DNA from: Flavobacterium sp. Leaf82
GTDB lineage: Bacteria > Bacteroidota > Bacteroidia > Flavobacteriales > Flavobacteriaceae
Direction: 5' to 3'
Assembly: GCF_001422725.1 (NCBI RefSeq)
Contig: NZ_LMMA01000006.1
Coordinates: 62,001-126,000 of the forward strand
DNA: 64,000 bases
Shown here: positions 54,552 through 63,146 of the stretch, in pieces
Layout of the letters: the number at the start of each line of letters is the position of its first letter
Numbering within the stretch: the stretch's first letter is position 1
Notes under the pieces: model-generated
Told to the model about the DNA's origin: nothing
Databases searched by the model: none
The model's input: the letters and a program-made list of their open reading frames with translations, nothing else
Program-made: the position numbers and the translations under genes

Positions 54552-55010
54552 ATGGAATATTTAATCGACTTAAAATTTGAAGACACAAATTATGATGCTT
54601 TAGTACATTTTGTTGCCACTTTCAACGTTAACAGCGAAAGTGAGGCAAAATTATTTGTCGACGAATTCAAAGCTGCATTCGAAAGAAAAAAAGTAGTGAT
54701 TAACTTAATGAGATATTACAGAATTGACAATGATTCCGAACTTCTTAAAAGAAGTCTAAATTATTATGAGTTTTGCAAATCTTTATGTACAGCATCAATA
54801 AATATTGAACAGTTTATAATTAAAAATCCAGATCAAACAAAAACTCTTGTAGAGAATATGATGAATAACTTTTTTTCAGGAAAAGATTCAACAGCCTTTA
54901 TAGGAGAGAAATATAATTTCCCAGTTCGAGTACTAGATAAGGAAACTCGAAATTCTTTATCTAATGACATTTACTATTTTGCTATTGAACATTTAATTCC
55001 GAAAATTTAA
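54552..55010 (+). CDS. Unknown helical protein
   Basis: 152 residues, unrecognised. It appears mostly helical and acidic, without signal peptide or membrane segment (FNVNSESEAKLFVDEFKAAF, NLMRYYRIDNDSELLKRSLN). It starts at ATG 54552 after an AT-rich, 146-bp gap. The base composition is lower in GC than in the housekeeping genes of this window, which fits an accessory gene. The next gene runs in the same direction after 101 bp. No function is proposed. Confidence 0.55.
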   Translation: MEYLIDLKFEDTNYDALVHFVATFNVNSESEAKLFVDEFKAAFERKKVVINLMRYYRIDNDSELLKRSLNYYEFCKSLCTASINIEQFIIKNPDQTKTLVENMMNNFFSGKDSTAFIGEKYNFPVRVLDKETRNSLSNDIYYFAIEHLIPKI

Positions 55011-55111
55011 AAAATAAACACGTACAAAATATTTCTTTTAATTTACTAGTTAGAAACATTTGACATAAACTAATCTAAGCTCCTTAAAATTATTTGCTAT
55101 CACATATAATC

Positions 55112-55699
55112 ATGAATAAAAAAATAAAAAAATATTTAAGATTTTGGTTTTTAATAGATTTTGTCGGATTAGGCTTAGGAGTATTTTTAGCTGGTTCTTA
55201 TTTAACTTACTACAAAGATTTTCCTGAAAGTATACAAAATTTATGGAGTAATTTAACTATTGAAATTATAGGTGTTTGGCTAAGTGTAAGAATTATAGAT
55301 TTTTTAATTCAAAGAAATAAAAATTTTAAACAAACTCGTTTCTATTTACTTAGAAATTTTTCTTATTTTATTGATAATGCTACAGATGTTTTAACATATG
55401 GCGTTAGGGAAAAACACATTGAGATTTTAGATCGAGAAATTTTACATTTCAATATTAGATGGGAAAAAAGAAAAAAACAATTTTATTCGAATGAAATAGA
55501 ACTAATTGAACAATTAAAAAATATAGAGAAAAAAATCATTGAAAATTGTAGAGAACTTTTACATTATTCTAATGAAGGATTTGCGGAAGTCGATTATTTA
55601 AAAGTTAAAAATAAATTAAGTCTACAAATAACTGATTTTAGAGTTATTTTAGAAGAACTAAGACAAAATATTTGGGAAGAAAGTCATCCTGATGATTAA
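55112..55699 (+). CDS. Unknown two-helix membrane protein with coiled coil
   Basis: 195 residues from the ATG at 55112 (an in-frame TTG at 55094 adds six residues). Two membrane helices (about 7-29 and 40-62) are followed by a long, lysine- and glutamate-rich cytoplasmic region that looks coiled-coil (IELIEQLKNIEKKIIENCRE). Family unknown. AT-rich accessory-type composition. A bidirectional terminator separates it from the convergent XRE gene. Confidence 0.58.
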   Translation: MNKKIKKYLRFWFLIDFVGLGLGVFLAGSYLTYYKDFPESIQNLWSNLTIEIIGVWLSVRIIDFLIQRNKNFKQTRFYLLRNFSYFIDNATDVLTYGVREKHIEILDREILHFNIRWEKRKKQFYSNEIELIEQLKNIEKKIIENCRELLHYSNEGFAEVDYLKVKNKLSLQITDFRVILEELRQNIWEESHPDD

Positions 55700-55760
55700 T
55701 TTTATTATTTTGAGAAGCGTTAAAAGCTAATTAAACTTTTCTAAATTTTATATTTTAAAC

Positions 55761-55793
55761 AAAAAAAGAGACTTCTCACAAAGTCTCTCTTTT
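55761..55793. terminator. Bidirectional terminator
   Basis: AAAGAGACT and AGTCTCTCTTTT pair around TCTCACAA between two convergent genes, with A-runs and T-runs on the two sides. Confidence 0.75.
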
Positions 55794-55813
55794 AGTATAT
55801 CTTCTACAAAAAA

Positions 55814-56215
55814 TTATTTTACTTTAAATAACTTCTCTAAATACTCTACTTTATCTTTCTCAGACTGAACTAAACGCTCATAAAGTTCTACCACTTTATC
55901 AATAGGATTAAATGTAAATTGATCATAACTACCAAATGCTCCATGACTATTAGTAAAAGCCTCAGCATTAAAAGTATTGAAATAATTAATTACACCTTCG
56001 TCACTATAATTTTTAATAGCTTCAGCCGAAACGCCTAATGCTTCAGCAATGACTTTTAGCTTTTCTTCATCAACATTTTCACTTCCTTCAATAATAGAAA
56101 TAGCTTGTTGACTTGTGCCCATTGCCATAGCAAGAGCTTCTTGTTTCATACCTCTAAGTTCTCTGATTCGGCTAATATTTCTGCCAATATGTTTTGGTTT
56201 TGTTGCTGTGCTCAT
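55814..56215 (-). CDS. XRE-family HTH regulator
   Basis: 133 residues. An N-terminal Cro/CI-type helix-turn-helix (about 12-66; ISRIRELRGMKQEALAMAMG, TSQQAISIIEGSE) is followed by a linker and a C-terminal coiled-coil helix (VVELYERLVQSEKDKVEYLE). Such small regulators often act as dimers. A TATCTTTG -7 box ends 4 nt before the ATG, so the message may be leaderless. The target is unknown. It lies next to the putative effector-immunity run and may regulate it. Confidence 0.85.
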   Translation of the reverse strand: MSTATKPKHIGRNISRIRELRGMKQEALAMAMGTSQQAISIIEGSENVDEEKLKVIAEALGVSAEAIKNYSDEGVINYFNTFNAEAFTNSHGAFGSYDQFTFNPIDKVVELYERLVQSEKDKVEYLEKLFKVK

Positions 56216-56219
56216 AGTT

Positions 56220-56227
56220 CAAAGATA
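56220..56227 (-). promoter_or_regulatory. -7 box candidate for the XRE gene
   Basis: TATCTTTG on the minus strand fits TAnnTTTG, directly before the ATG at 56215. Confidence 0.42.
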
Positions 56228-56378
56228 TTTAAAATTCCGTTAGATTTTCGGTTTTTGTAAAATACAACGCTGCAATTGTGAGATACAATTTTCTGTATAT
56301 TATTTGCTTTTTGTGTATTGAACAAAAATACAATATTGAGACAAGTATATTAATCGCTTCTATTTATTTTTCTTGGGT

Positions 56379-57323
56379 TTATTTCAAAGAAAGAATCTCA
56401 AATATTTCTTTTTGATTTAAATACAATGCTTTAGAATTGATAACTTTATAAACAGTTCTCTTAATCTCATATTTTGTTTCTTTTCCTAATCCAACTTGAA
56501 GGGCAGAAATTTTTTCATTATAACTATTTTTATTTGTGTTAAATGACACTTCACTGTTTACAATTAATCTACTTTCATTGTTTCTATATACATGATATTT
56601 AAAAGTATTGTCTTTCGAAAGAATTAATTTCTTTTCTAAAGACTGATCATCTTCGGCAGATTTTTTTAATAGATAATTTAAGTTACCTTCTTTATTATAT
56701 AAAAACTTTATATCCCATTTGTCTAAATAATCTGAAGCCTGTGATCTATACGATTCCATATAAGCTTTTATGAACCTAAAATTCTTATGCTTATATTTTT
56801 CATTTGATGATATAAACTTCAAATCTTCAAGATTATAATCTTGCAAAAAATCCTCCAAAAAGTCTATTAGATCAAGAGTGTTCAGATTTTGATTAACACT
56901 CTTGTTTAGATATTTATAATACACTTCATTTAGATAAAAAATATCTGTACCATTTATTGTAATTGTTTTTGTTTGGGTATTAAAATTTAGTTTAATTATA
57001 TTTTCGTAACTATCTCTTTTAAAGCTAAATAACAAAGTATCTTTTGTTTTTATAAGAGAGCATAATGAAGGCATTTTTTTTGTTTCTATCTCAGATCCAT
57101 AAAAATCATAATACGCTATGGTATCCTTCTTAAAATTGTATGTATAAATTAATTTACTTGTATTAACTTCTTGTTTTTTATTGATTCTTTCCTCATTTAC
57201 ATACTCACCGTTATCAATAATTTTATTGAGAATATATATTGTAGTATACGATTTTGATGATTGTGCTAAAATGTTCATACTAAACGTTAATAGCATCCAT
57301 AAGACAAAGGCAAACTTTTTCAT
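56379..57323 (-). CDS. Unknown exported protein
   Basis: 314 residues with a signal peptide (1-21, ending ILAQ). The rest is rich in Lys, Asn and Tyr and mostly beta-like, with no recognised domain (TIYILNKIIDNGEYVNEERI; KKDTIAYYDFYGSEIETKKM). It lies downstream of the lipoprotein genes in the same direction, after a 93-bp gap containing a CACGGATTGCGAATCTGCG word. Whether it belongs to the effector-immunity operon is unclear. Confidence 0.6.
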   Translation of the reverse strand: MKKFAFVLWMLLTFSMNILAQSSKSYTTIYILNKIIDNGEYVNEERINKKQEVNTSKLIYTYNFKKDTIAYYDFYGSEIETKKMPSLCSLIKTKDTLLFSFKRDSYENIIKLNFNTQTKTITINGTDIFYLNEVYYKYLNKSVNQNLNTLDLIDFLEDFLQDYNLEDLKFISSNEKYKHKNFRFIKAYMESYRSQASDYLDKWDIKFLYNKEGNLNYLLKKSAEDDQSLEKKLILSKDNTFKYHVYRNNESRLIVNSEVSFNTNKNSYNEKISALQVGLGKETKYEIKRTVYKVINSKALYLNQKEIFEILSLK

Positions 57324-57416
57324 GATTAAATCATTTATTTTCTAAGAGATGGCATAAGTACATAAAATGATTCACTTTACAGACACGGATTGCGAATCTG
57401 CGATATCGAAACAATT

Positions 57417-58094
57417 TTATTTAGCTTTTTTTATTCTAAATTGTACTGATAATGGCTCGCAACATTTAAATCCTAAATAATAATATTTACTTGTAACTCT
57501 TTTTATATAAAGAGTCTTTTCTGAATCATTATATTTTGTGCATTCTTGTCTATTTAAAAATTTTAGAGGAATATCAACCAACGTTTTGATTTTGGTATTT
57601 ACATCATATATGAATGTTTTATATTCATCATCTTCATCTACATACAAAATCAATTCTTTTTTTAAGTCAAAATCACGTTCAATACCTCTTAAAACTTCAT
57701 TCCCACTTTCTTTATCATACAACCAAAAATAGAAATGACTTGTGCCTCCTCCATTGCCCTGTAAAGCAAAATAATTAGTAAAATCAATTTTATTAAAATG
57801 TCGCATATAATTAGCTTGAAATGTATCAACTAACAAATATGTGTTATCTCTTTTTCCATTGATTAATCTAAAATTAATTATCTCCTTATTATTATCTATA
57901 GCAGGGAAAATAATTAATTTGTAGTTTTTTTTCAAATCAAAAGAATAAGACTTAATTGTATCTCCCATTTCATCTATAAAAACAGTTTTTTTAATTATTT
58001 GAGCTTTTTCCGTTTTTAAATTAGTTTTATCTGCACCTTTGTTGCAACTTATAAAACAAAAAAGCAGGGCGGGAATTAATATTTGATTTCTCAA
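57417..58094 (-). CDS. Unknown lipoprotein, possible immunity protein
   Basis: 225 residues. The lipobox FISC gives a lipidated Cys at 17. It starts with TTG, overlapping the TGA of the upstream gene in TTGA, so it is probably translationally coupled. Mature part of unknown family, with FALQGNGGGTSHFYFWLYD near 120 and six later Cys or Tyr-rich motifs (YYYLGFKCCEPL). Membrane anchoring in the periplasm fits an immunity protein against a cell-wall toxin. This is inferred from position only. Confidence 0.6.
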   Translation of the reverse strand: MRNQILIPALLFCFISCNKGADKTNLKTEKAQIIKKTVFIDEMGDTIKSYSFDLKKNYKLIIFPAIDNNKEIINFRLINGKRDNTYLLVDTFQANYMRHFNKIDFTNYFALQGNGGGTSHFYFWLYDKESGNEVLRGIERDFDLKKELILYVDEDDEYKTFIYDVNTKIKTLVDIPLKFLNRQECTKYNDSEKTLYIKRVTSKYYYLGFKCCEPLSVQFRIKKAK

Positions 58095-58816
58095 TTTGCT
58101 TTATCGTTTAAACTAATTTTAGAATAAGAATCTAAGACAGTATCGCTCGAAATACTATCTTTAATTATTGTTTTAATTTTGAAAATTCTTTTGTCTTGAT
58201 AATAATAAGTCCTTTTATAATAAATATGTGCATCAAAATATTTGACCTTTAGATTCATCTCTTGAAACTTGTTTTTTTTATTCTTTAAAATTTCAGCAAA
58301 AATTATCTTAGAATTGTTGGGTAAATATTCTAGAGGATTAGATTTTGGCAAAATGAAATTACAATCATTATAAAAATGTTTGTCTCCAGTATTATTTGAG
58401 TCTTTACAGTTTTCTTTAATAATCTTTACTATTTCATTATCATTTTTCAGGAAGTCTAAATCGTTTACAGGTACAATATTTATTAATTCAGTTGTATTCT
58501 CAGAATATTTTATATCTGTAATCGACGTGTAATAATTAACGTACAATATATTTCCTACTGCAATACGATTTTTTTGTTCCTTATTATATTTGAAATGATT
58601 TACTATTAAATCATTATTTTCTTTTGAAAATGTAATTGAATCATTTTCTAACCTAGAACCATATACCCTAGCATATTCATCGTTGCTTTCATGAAAATAG
58701 TGACGAATATATAGATCCTTGTCATTTGAATGAATGATCAAATAATCCTGATTGAAAACCTTGCAGGAAGAAACAATAATAAATAAAATACAAACAATTA
58801 GTTTAATCTTTTTCAT
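58091..58816 (-). CDS. Unknown lipoprotein, possible immunity protein
   Basis: 241 residues. The lipobox VSSC gives a lipidated Cys at 18. The mature part is unrecognised, rich in Asn, Asp and Lys (NDKDLYIRHYFHESNDEYAR; ILKNKKNKFQEMNLKVKYFD). It overlaps the next lipoprotein gene by 4 nt and follows the 189-residue exported protein by 29 bp. Its place in the tight run from the putative effector suggests a role in the same operon. Confidence 0.6.
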   Translation of the reverse strand: MKKIKLIVCILFIIVSSCKVFNQDYLIIHSNDKDLYIRHYFHESNDEYARVYGSRLENDSITFSKENNDLIVNHFKYNKEQKNRIAVGNILYVNYYTSITDIKYSENTTELINIVPVNDLDFLKNDNEIVKIIKENCKDSNNTGDKHFYNDCNFILPKSNPLEYLPNNSKIIFAEILKNKKNKFQEMNLKVKYFDAHIYYKRTYYYQDKRIFKIKTIIKDSISSDTVLDSYSKISLNDKAN

Positions 58817-58845
58817 TTGGCTTTTTTTTCAAAATAATGTCCTAA

Positions 58846-59415
58846 CTAATCTCTAATAGTTAGAATCTTTTTAGAAAATACAACTGAAGACAAGATGCCA
58901 TCATAAAAAGCAAAATTCATATATGCTTTGATATTTTTATTTTTGATGATCAAACTAACACCCGCTGCTTGATCAAAAGAAACTACAGGTAATCCTGAAG
59001 CATTTTGATATGAATCTGGGAAAAGACTTTTAAATTGAGACAATTTAAATTTTTCAGATAATATAATTTTTTTGCCTTTATACTTTAAAACAATCTCTTT
59101 TTTTGAAACTTCGAAATTAAGATAATAAACAAAAACACTATCTTTAGTTATTAATAATGATACTTCATTGTTTGAAAATTTATTAGTTTGATATTTTTTT
59201 CTAGTTAAAGGAATCTCATTTTCGTATTCAGAAGAATTTTCTTTTTTAATTAATTTACCAAAACATTTTTCTAAAGCTCTAATACTTTCATATTTGAAAA
59301 AAAGTTGATGCTCATTAAGTTTAATGTCATTAAATAATATTGTGTCATATTTTTTATTTTGAGAAAAGATATTACTCACAATTAGAAACACAATAACTAT
59401 ATAATATTTTTTCAT
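58846..59415 (-). CDS. Exported immunity-like protein, paralogue 3
   Basis: 189 residues, signal peptide 1-18 (ending IFSQ). It is clearly related to the next gene upstream: NKKYDTILFNDIKLNEHQLF versus SKKYDTIVFENISLNNHHLF, and shared IPLTRKK/IPLTKKR, FSNNE/FSNKN, YLNFEVSKKEIVLKYKGKKI and LFPDSYQNASG-type blocks. The family is unknown. Third of three tandem related exported proteins after the putative effector, spaced 25 bp from the second. Confidence 0.68.
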   Translation of the reverse strand: MKKYYIVIVFLIVSNIFSQNKKYDTILFNDIKLNEHQLFFKYESIRALEKCFGKLIKKENSSEYENEIPLTRKKYQTNKFSNNEVSLLITKDSVFVYYLNFEVSKKEIVLKYKGKKIILSEKFKLSQFKSLFPDSYQNASGLPVVSFDQAAGVSLIIKNKNIKAYMNFAFYDGILSSVVFSKKILTIRD

Positions 59416-59440
59416 AATTATTTTTTTTATCTCTTCTCAA

Positions 59441-60016
59441 TTAATATGGTGTTTCAGGTTCATTATCAGATAAGAAAACATCAATTAACTTTTCATCATA
59501 AAAAGTAAAACATAAATAACCTTTGCTAGTAGATCTAACTATAAAGACTGGTATAAATGCAGCTCTTGATAATGGAGTTGCGTTAATTCCTTTAGCTAGT
59601 TTGTATGAATTCGGAAAAGCCTTTCTAAATTCATACAAACTATAATTATTTGAGAAGGTTATTTTTTTATTTTTAAATTTTAAAACTATATTTCCTTGAG
59701 ATTTTTCAAAATTAAAATAGTGTATGAAAGCACTATCTCTCGTAGTAAATAACATTGTGTTTTTATTTGAGAATTCATTTATAGCAAGTCGTTTTTTAGT
59801 TAATGGTATTATTTTTTTATCATTTGAAATATTAACTTTCTTTTCTATTTTCCCCAAATAATTTTCTAAACTAGCCATCTCTTTTAATCTAAAAAATAAG
59901 TGATGATTGTTTAGACTAATGTTTTCAAATACTATTGTATCGTATTTTTTGCTTTGACTATTGCAAAAAATAGTTTGAAGTACTAAAAATATTAATAGTT
60001 TAATTGTTTTTTTCAT
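59441..60016 (-). CDS. Exported immunity-like protein, paralogue 2
   Basis: 191 residues. The signal peptide (1-21) is almost the same as that of paralogue 1 (LLIFLVLQTIFCNSQSKK). The body aligns along its length with paralogue 3. The FC before NSQ is not a standard lipobox, so cleavage after NSQ and a soluble periplasmic form are more likely. It follows paralogue 1 by 127 bp, a gap with a CACGGATAGCAAATCC word. Confidence 0.68.
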   Translation of the reverse strand: MKKTIKLLIFLVLQTIFCNSQSKKYDTIVFENISLNNHHLFFRLKEMASLENYLGKIEKKVNISNDKKIIPLTKKRLAINEFSNKNTMLFTTRDSAFIHYFNFEKSQGNIVLKFKNKKITFSNNYSLYEFRKAFPNSYKLAKGINATPLSRAAFIPVFIVRSTSKGYLCFTFYDEKLIDVFLSDNEPETPY

Positions 60017-60143
60017 TCTTTATTTTCTTTTGGTTTAAAAACCTCAAAATCTTAAAACATAGTAAACATGAAAGCACGGATAGCAAATCCAAGCTACAAA
60101 TAGTGTTATATAGTTTAATTTAATATCCATAATTTCAACAATA

Positions 60144-60665
60144 TTAATTATCTAACATAACATCACTTAGCTTATTATTTTTAAAATTAAAAAACAGGTA
60201 TGCTGTTTTTTTATCTTTTTTAATTAATAATTTTAGTTGATATTCTTTGTCATTATTTTCATAGATATTTGGAAAAAACTTTTTTATATCCTGAATTTTT
60301 AGATTATCAGTTATCTTTATTTTATTAATACGTAAATCTATTTTGTCAATTATTTTTATACGTTGTATAAAAATATTTTTTGAATCATTAGTGTAACTAA
60401 AATCAAAAAAATCTGAATAGATCATATATACATTGTCTTTATCTTTAAAATTTTTAAATGGAATTTTAACATATCTACTTGGTGATACAGTAGCTTTAGT
60501 TTTAGTATCGTTAATATATTTTTTTATTTTTTCAAATTTCACATAGAAATTATTTCCATTAAACTTTAAATCATAAAATGAAATTGTATCACATTTTTTG
60601 CTTTGACTATTGCAAAAACTAGTTTGAAGCACTAAAAATATTAATAGTATAATTATTCTTTTCAT
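60144..60665 (-). CDS. Exported immunity-like protein, paralogue 1 (overlaps effector gene)
   Basis: 173 residues, signal peptide 1-21 (LLIFLVLQTSFCNSQSKK). The layout matches the next two genes (KCDTISFYDLKFNGNNFYVKF; IQDIKKFFPNIYEN; AYLFFNFKNNKLSDVMLD), but identity outside the signal peptide is low. Its ATG overlaps the TGA of the putative effector gene (ATGA), the usual arrangement of toxin and cognate immunity genes. Periplasmic location fits protection of the cell wall. Named as immunity by inference only. Confidence 0.7.
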   Translation of the reverse strand: MKRIIILLIFLVLQTSFCNSQSKKCDTISFYDLKFNGNNFYVKFEKIKKYINDTKTKATVSPSRYVKIPFKNFKDKDNVYMIYSDFFDFSYTNDSKNIFIQRIKIIDKIDLRINKIKITDNLKIQDIKKFFPNIYENNDKEYQLKLLIKKDKKTAYLFFNFKNNKLSDVMLDN

Positions 60666-61807
60666 TCTTCATTTTCTTTTGGTTTAAAAATCTCAACATC
60701 TTTCCAAAACATAGTCAATCCATACTGAGCGACTGATTTGAGCCTTATTTTATCTTTGTTTTTCATGCCTTTATAGTTATTAACAGCAAATTTTTTCTGT
60801 GGTATATTAAAATAAATAGGTCCGAATTTTGAGGATATTATTGATTCCCATTTTTTATACAGTTCGTCTGTTATTTCCCACCCCATTACATTAACTTTAA
60901 ACATAAATATTCCATTTGAGCTAGAATCTTCGTCTTTTGGTAAATGTGTTTGTTCTGCTCCATCCCACTGTTTAGCTCCATTACTGAAATCTGTGCCTCC
61001 AACTAAAGCATTAATTTCACCAGCAATTGCATGAATCATACTAGTTTTATTTCGTTCTTCGTTTGTTTTTTTTCTAAACTTAATAGCTTCTCTATCATTA
61101 ATCCCGTAAGCTGTTTTATTTCTTTTATGAACACTAGCTATAGCAAACAATTCATTTTTATCGATAATTCCATAACCTATTGAACTTTCAGCATATATAG
61201 TTGAAGCAGAAACTATAAACTTTTCATGCACCACATTCACGTCATTCTCTTTCAATAATTTGGTATTATTATAAGTCAAAAGCTCATTTCCGTTTCTGTC
61301 TTTTTGAGTAGATTTTCCATCACAAACGTAAACATCATCTACACTTCCCTCATAATCAGGCTCGTTTATCTTACCTTCAAAAGTACCATCTTTATTATAG
61401 AAATGTCCGTTGATATAGATAATACGATCTTCCTCTTCTTGCTTAGGTCTGTAATAATAAGGCTCGCTTTCCTTGATTTGGGACACTTGCCAGTAGGTTA
61501 CAAAATCTTTGAGCGTACCATAATTCTGGATTGCAGGCGAAATGGTTAAAATCGTTTGCATGTTTTCAGAACTCTCAGCATCGAATATTTCTGAAAAATA
61601 TACGATATAAGCATCATTAAATTTATACTTTTTTGCTGGCATATCTCTTTCTCCTTTGCTGTAAAAATGTATTTCTCCTTTTTCCATTCTTTCCGTTTCC
61701 TTATCGACATTTTTTAGCAGGTTGCGCCAGAAGAGTCTCGAATAATTTGTGCTTGTCCAGAGTAGTTCTCGTTCTTCTCCCAGAATAAAAAGTTTGGCTG
61801 ATGTCAT
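60662..61807 (-). CDS. Putative T6SS effector: TssD/Hcp-like domain fused to cell-wall-hydrolase-like domain
   Basis: 381 residues without signal peptide. Residues about 1-110 resemble Bacteroidota TssD (Hcp) tube proteins: AKLFILGEERELL, GEIHFYSKGE, then YKFNDAYIVYFSEIFDAESS and MQTILTISPAI. The part between the first strands and the helix is shorter than in normal TssD. A linker (about 120-190; RIIYINGHFYNKDGTFEGKI) leads to a C-terminal domain (about 195-370) with ASTIYAESSIGYG (Glu207), AIASVHKRNKTAYG, AIAGEINALVGGTDFSNGA and QWDGAEQ. This pattern is like SleB-type peptidoglycan hydrolases. The gene overlaps an exported-protein gene by ATGA. An in-frame stop just upstream fixes the start. 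The toxin role is inferred. Confidence 0.58.
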   Translation of the reverse strand: MTSAKLFILGEERELLWTSTNYSRLFWRNLLKNVDKETERMEKGEIHFYSKGERDMPAKKYKFNDAYIVYFSEIFDAESSENMQTILTISPAIQNYGTLKDFVTYWQVSQIKESEPYYYRPKQEEEDRIIYINGHFYNKDGTFEGKINEPDYEGSVDDVYVCDGKSTQKDRNGNELLTYNNTKLLKENDVNVVHEKFIVSASTIYAESSIGYGIIDKNELFAIASVHKRNKTAYGINDREAIKFRKKTNEERNKTSMIHAIAGEINALVGGTDFSNGAKQWDGAEQTHLPKDEDSSSNGIFMFKVNVMGWEITDELYKKWESIISSKFGPIYFNIPQKKFAVNNYKGMKNKDKIRLKSVAQYGLTMFWKDVEIFKPKENEE

Positions 61808-61847
61808 AATAATATTTTTTACATTATTGCATTAGCATAAATCTATA

Positions 61848-61872
61848 ATTAAGGCTACGTATCGCTAGCCTC
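61848..61872. other. Hairpin upstream of the putative effector gene
   Basis: AGGCTA and TAGCCT pair around CGTATCGC, 40 bp upstream of the effector start, in a 241-bp AT-rich gap between divergent genes. It may be in the leader or be a regulator site. No TAnnTTTG match was found for the effector gene. Confidence 0.35.
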
Positions 61873-62048
61873 AATAAATTATTAAAGTATTAGAATAGGG
61901 TAATAGTTTAGATATTATCTTTTTAACCTTTTAATTTCATTTAACCATAAATTTTTTCCTCAAAAAAAAACGTTTCGTAAACCAATTTTTCTTACATAAA
62001 TAATTATATTAGCCCCGCCACTAATCGATAAAATAATTGTAGAAAAAA

Positions 62049-62513
62049 ATGACCATTTTCAATTTCCTTTTTAGTAACAAAAATTTAGAATGCCCAAGAT
62101 GCCAAGGCAAAGCATTTGTAGATTGGGATGACATACGACGTTTAAACAAAGTGCTAAAATGGGCGCCCGGTCCTTGTGCTTATTGTTATGGTACCGGAAA
62201 AATTGACAAAGAAATGCTCTCAAAAGTTGCTGTAGACTACACTTATCTCACCATAGATTTGCCAGAATCTGAGATGGAAAAAATAATAGAAGGCGACGCA
62301 GAAACTCTGGAAAAAGGAAGAATACACGAACTTTTTTTAGACAATCTTATAAAATATGTCGAAGATCATTTGAAGAAAAATATGAATGCTGAAGGTATCG
62401 CCGACTTATACTTGCGCACTGAAGATGAAAATGCCCTGTTTTCGTTAGAAAGAAAAAATCTTATACAATACATCGAAAAAATAATCGAATTGAAAGAATC
62501 TGACCAGAGTTAG
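62049..62513 (+). CDS. Unknown protein with N-terminal CxxC zinc-ribbon-like motifs
   Basis: 154 residues. Two motifs, CPRCQGKAF (about 14) and CAYCYGTGKID (about 43), resemble the CxxCxGxG units of DnaJ zinc fingers, so one zinc site is likely. The rest is helical and acidic (ESEMEKIIEGDAETLEKGRI; NLIKYVEDHLKKNMNAEG) without membrane segment. It is divergent from the putative T6SS effector gene. A cytoplasmic adaptor or chaperone role is possible but unproven. Confidence 0.6.
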   Translation: MTIFNFLFSNKNLECPRCQGKAFVDWDDIRRLNKVLKWAPGPCAYCYGTGKIDKEMLSKVAVDYTYLTIDLPESEMEKIIEGDAETLEKGRIHELFLDNLIKYVEDHLKKNMNAEGIADLYLRTEDENALFSLERKNLIQYIEKIIELKESDQS

Positions 62514-62792
62514 TTATAAAACGTTAATGCTTTATATACAATCGCCCAAAAGATTTGTTTTTACATATTTCTACAATCCTAAAACAGATAAGATCAATCA
62601 GGAAATCTTGTGATTTTTGTCTTTTTATATCTATTTACTAAAAAAATATCTTACAAAAAAATTTACTTTTTGCACTTTAATAAGTAACTTAGCTAGATCA
62701 TGCAATGTTATTAATTAGCCTGTATACAATTGCTATACAACACATTGAAGCCTAAAACTATCGAATCGATAAATTCAAATGCCCAAATCAAA

Positions 62793-63146
62793 ATGAATTT
62801 AAAAGAAAACACGCACATAAGCAAAACCTACAAAAGCTTACAAAGAGAAATGATCGATTTCATAGAACTTGGCGAAGCTGACTACACTATTGCCGACGTT
62901 AATAAATGCTTATCATTACTGGATAATTTCCTGGAAGAAATCTCTAAAACAGATTCAAGAGAAACGGGAATCTTAGCTGTAAAAAAAACAGTTTTAGCGA
63001 TTAATAATCTTAATGAAAATTGCGAATATGAACTGGTAGAAACGGAACAAAGAGAAAAAATTGCCGACATTATTATTCTCGCCGGACATCTTAAAGGCTA
63101 TAATCATATCAATGAAGATACAACAGAAGAATGGCGCGAGTGGTAA
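62793..63146 (+). CDS. Unknown helical protein
   Basis: 117 residues from the ATG at 62793. The longer frame from TTG at 62730 adds 21 residues with no clear conservation. It appears all-helical and acidic (QREMIDFIELGEADYTIADV; CLSLLDNFLEEISKTDSRET; GHLKGYNHINEDTTEEWREW). It follows the zinc-motif gene in the same direction after 279 bp. A strong hairpin terminator lies downstream. Family unknown. Confidence 0.6.
   Translation: MNLKENTHISKTYKSLQREMIDFIELGEADYTIADVNKCLSLLDNFLEEISKTDSRETGILAVKKTVLAINNLNENCEYELVETEQREKIADIIILAGHLKGYNHINEDTTEEWREW

Noticed and set aside
59998..60016. Lipobox in the immunity-like proteins (IFC or SFC before NSQ)
   Set aside because: Phe before Cys does not fit the usual small residue, and a standard cleavage after NSQ is available. 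They are described as soluble exported proteins.
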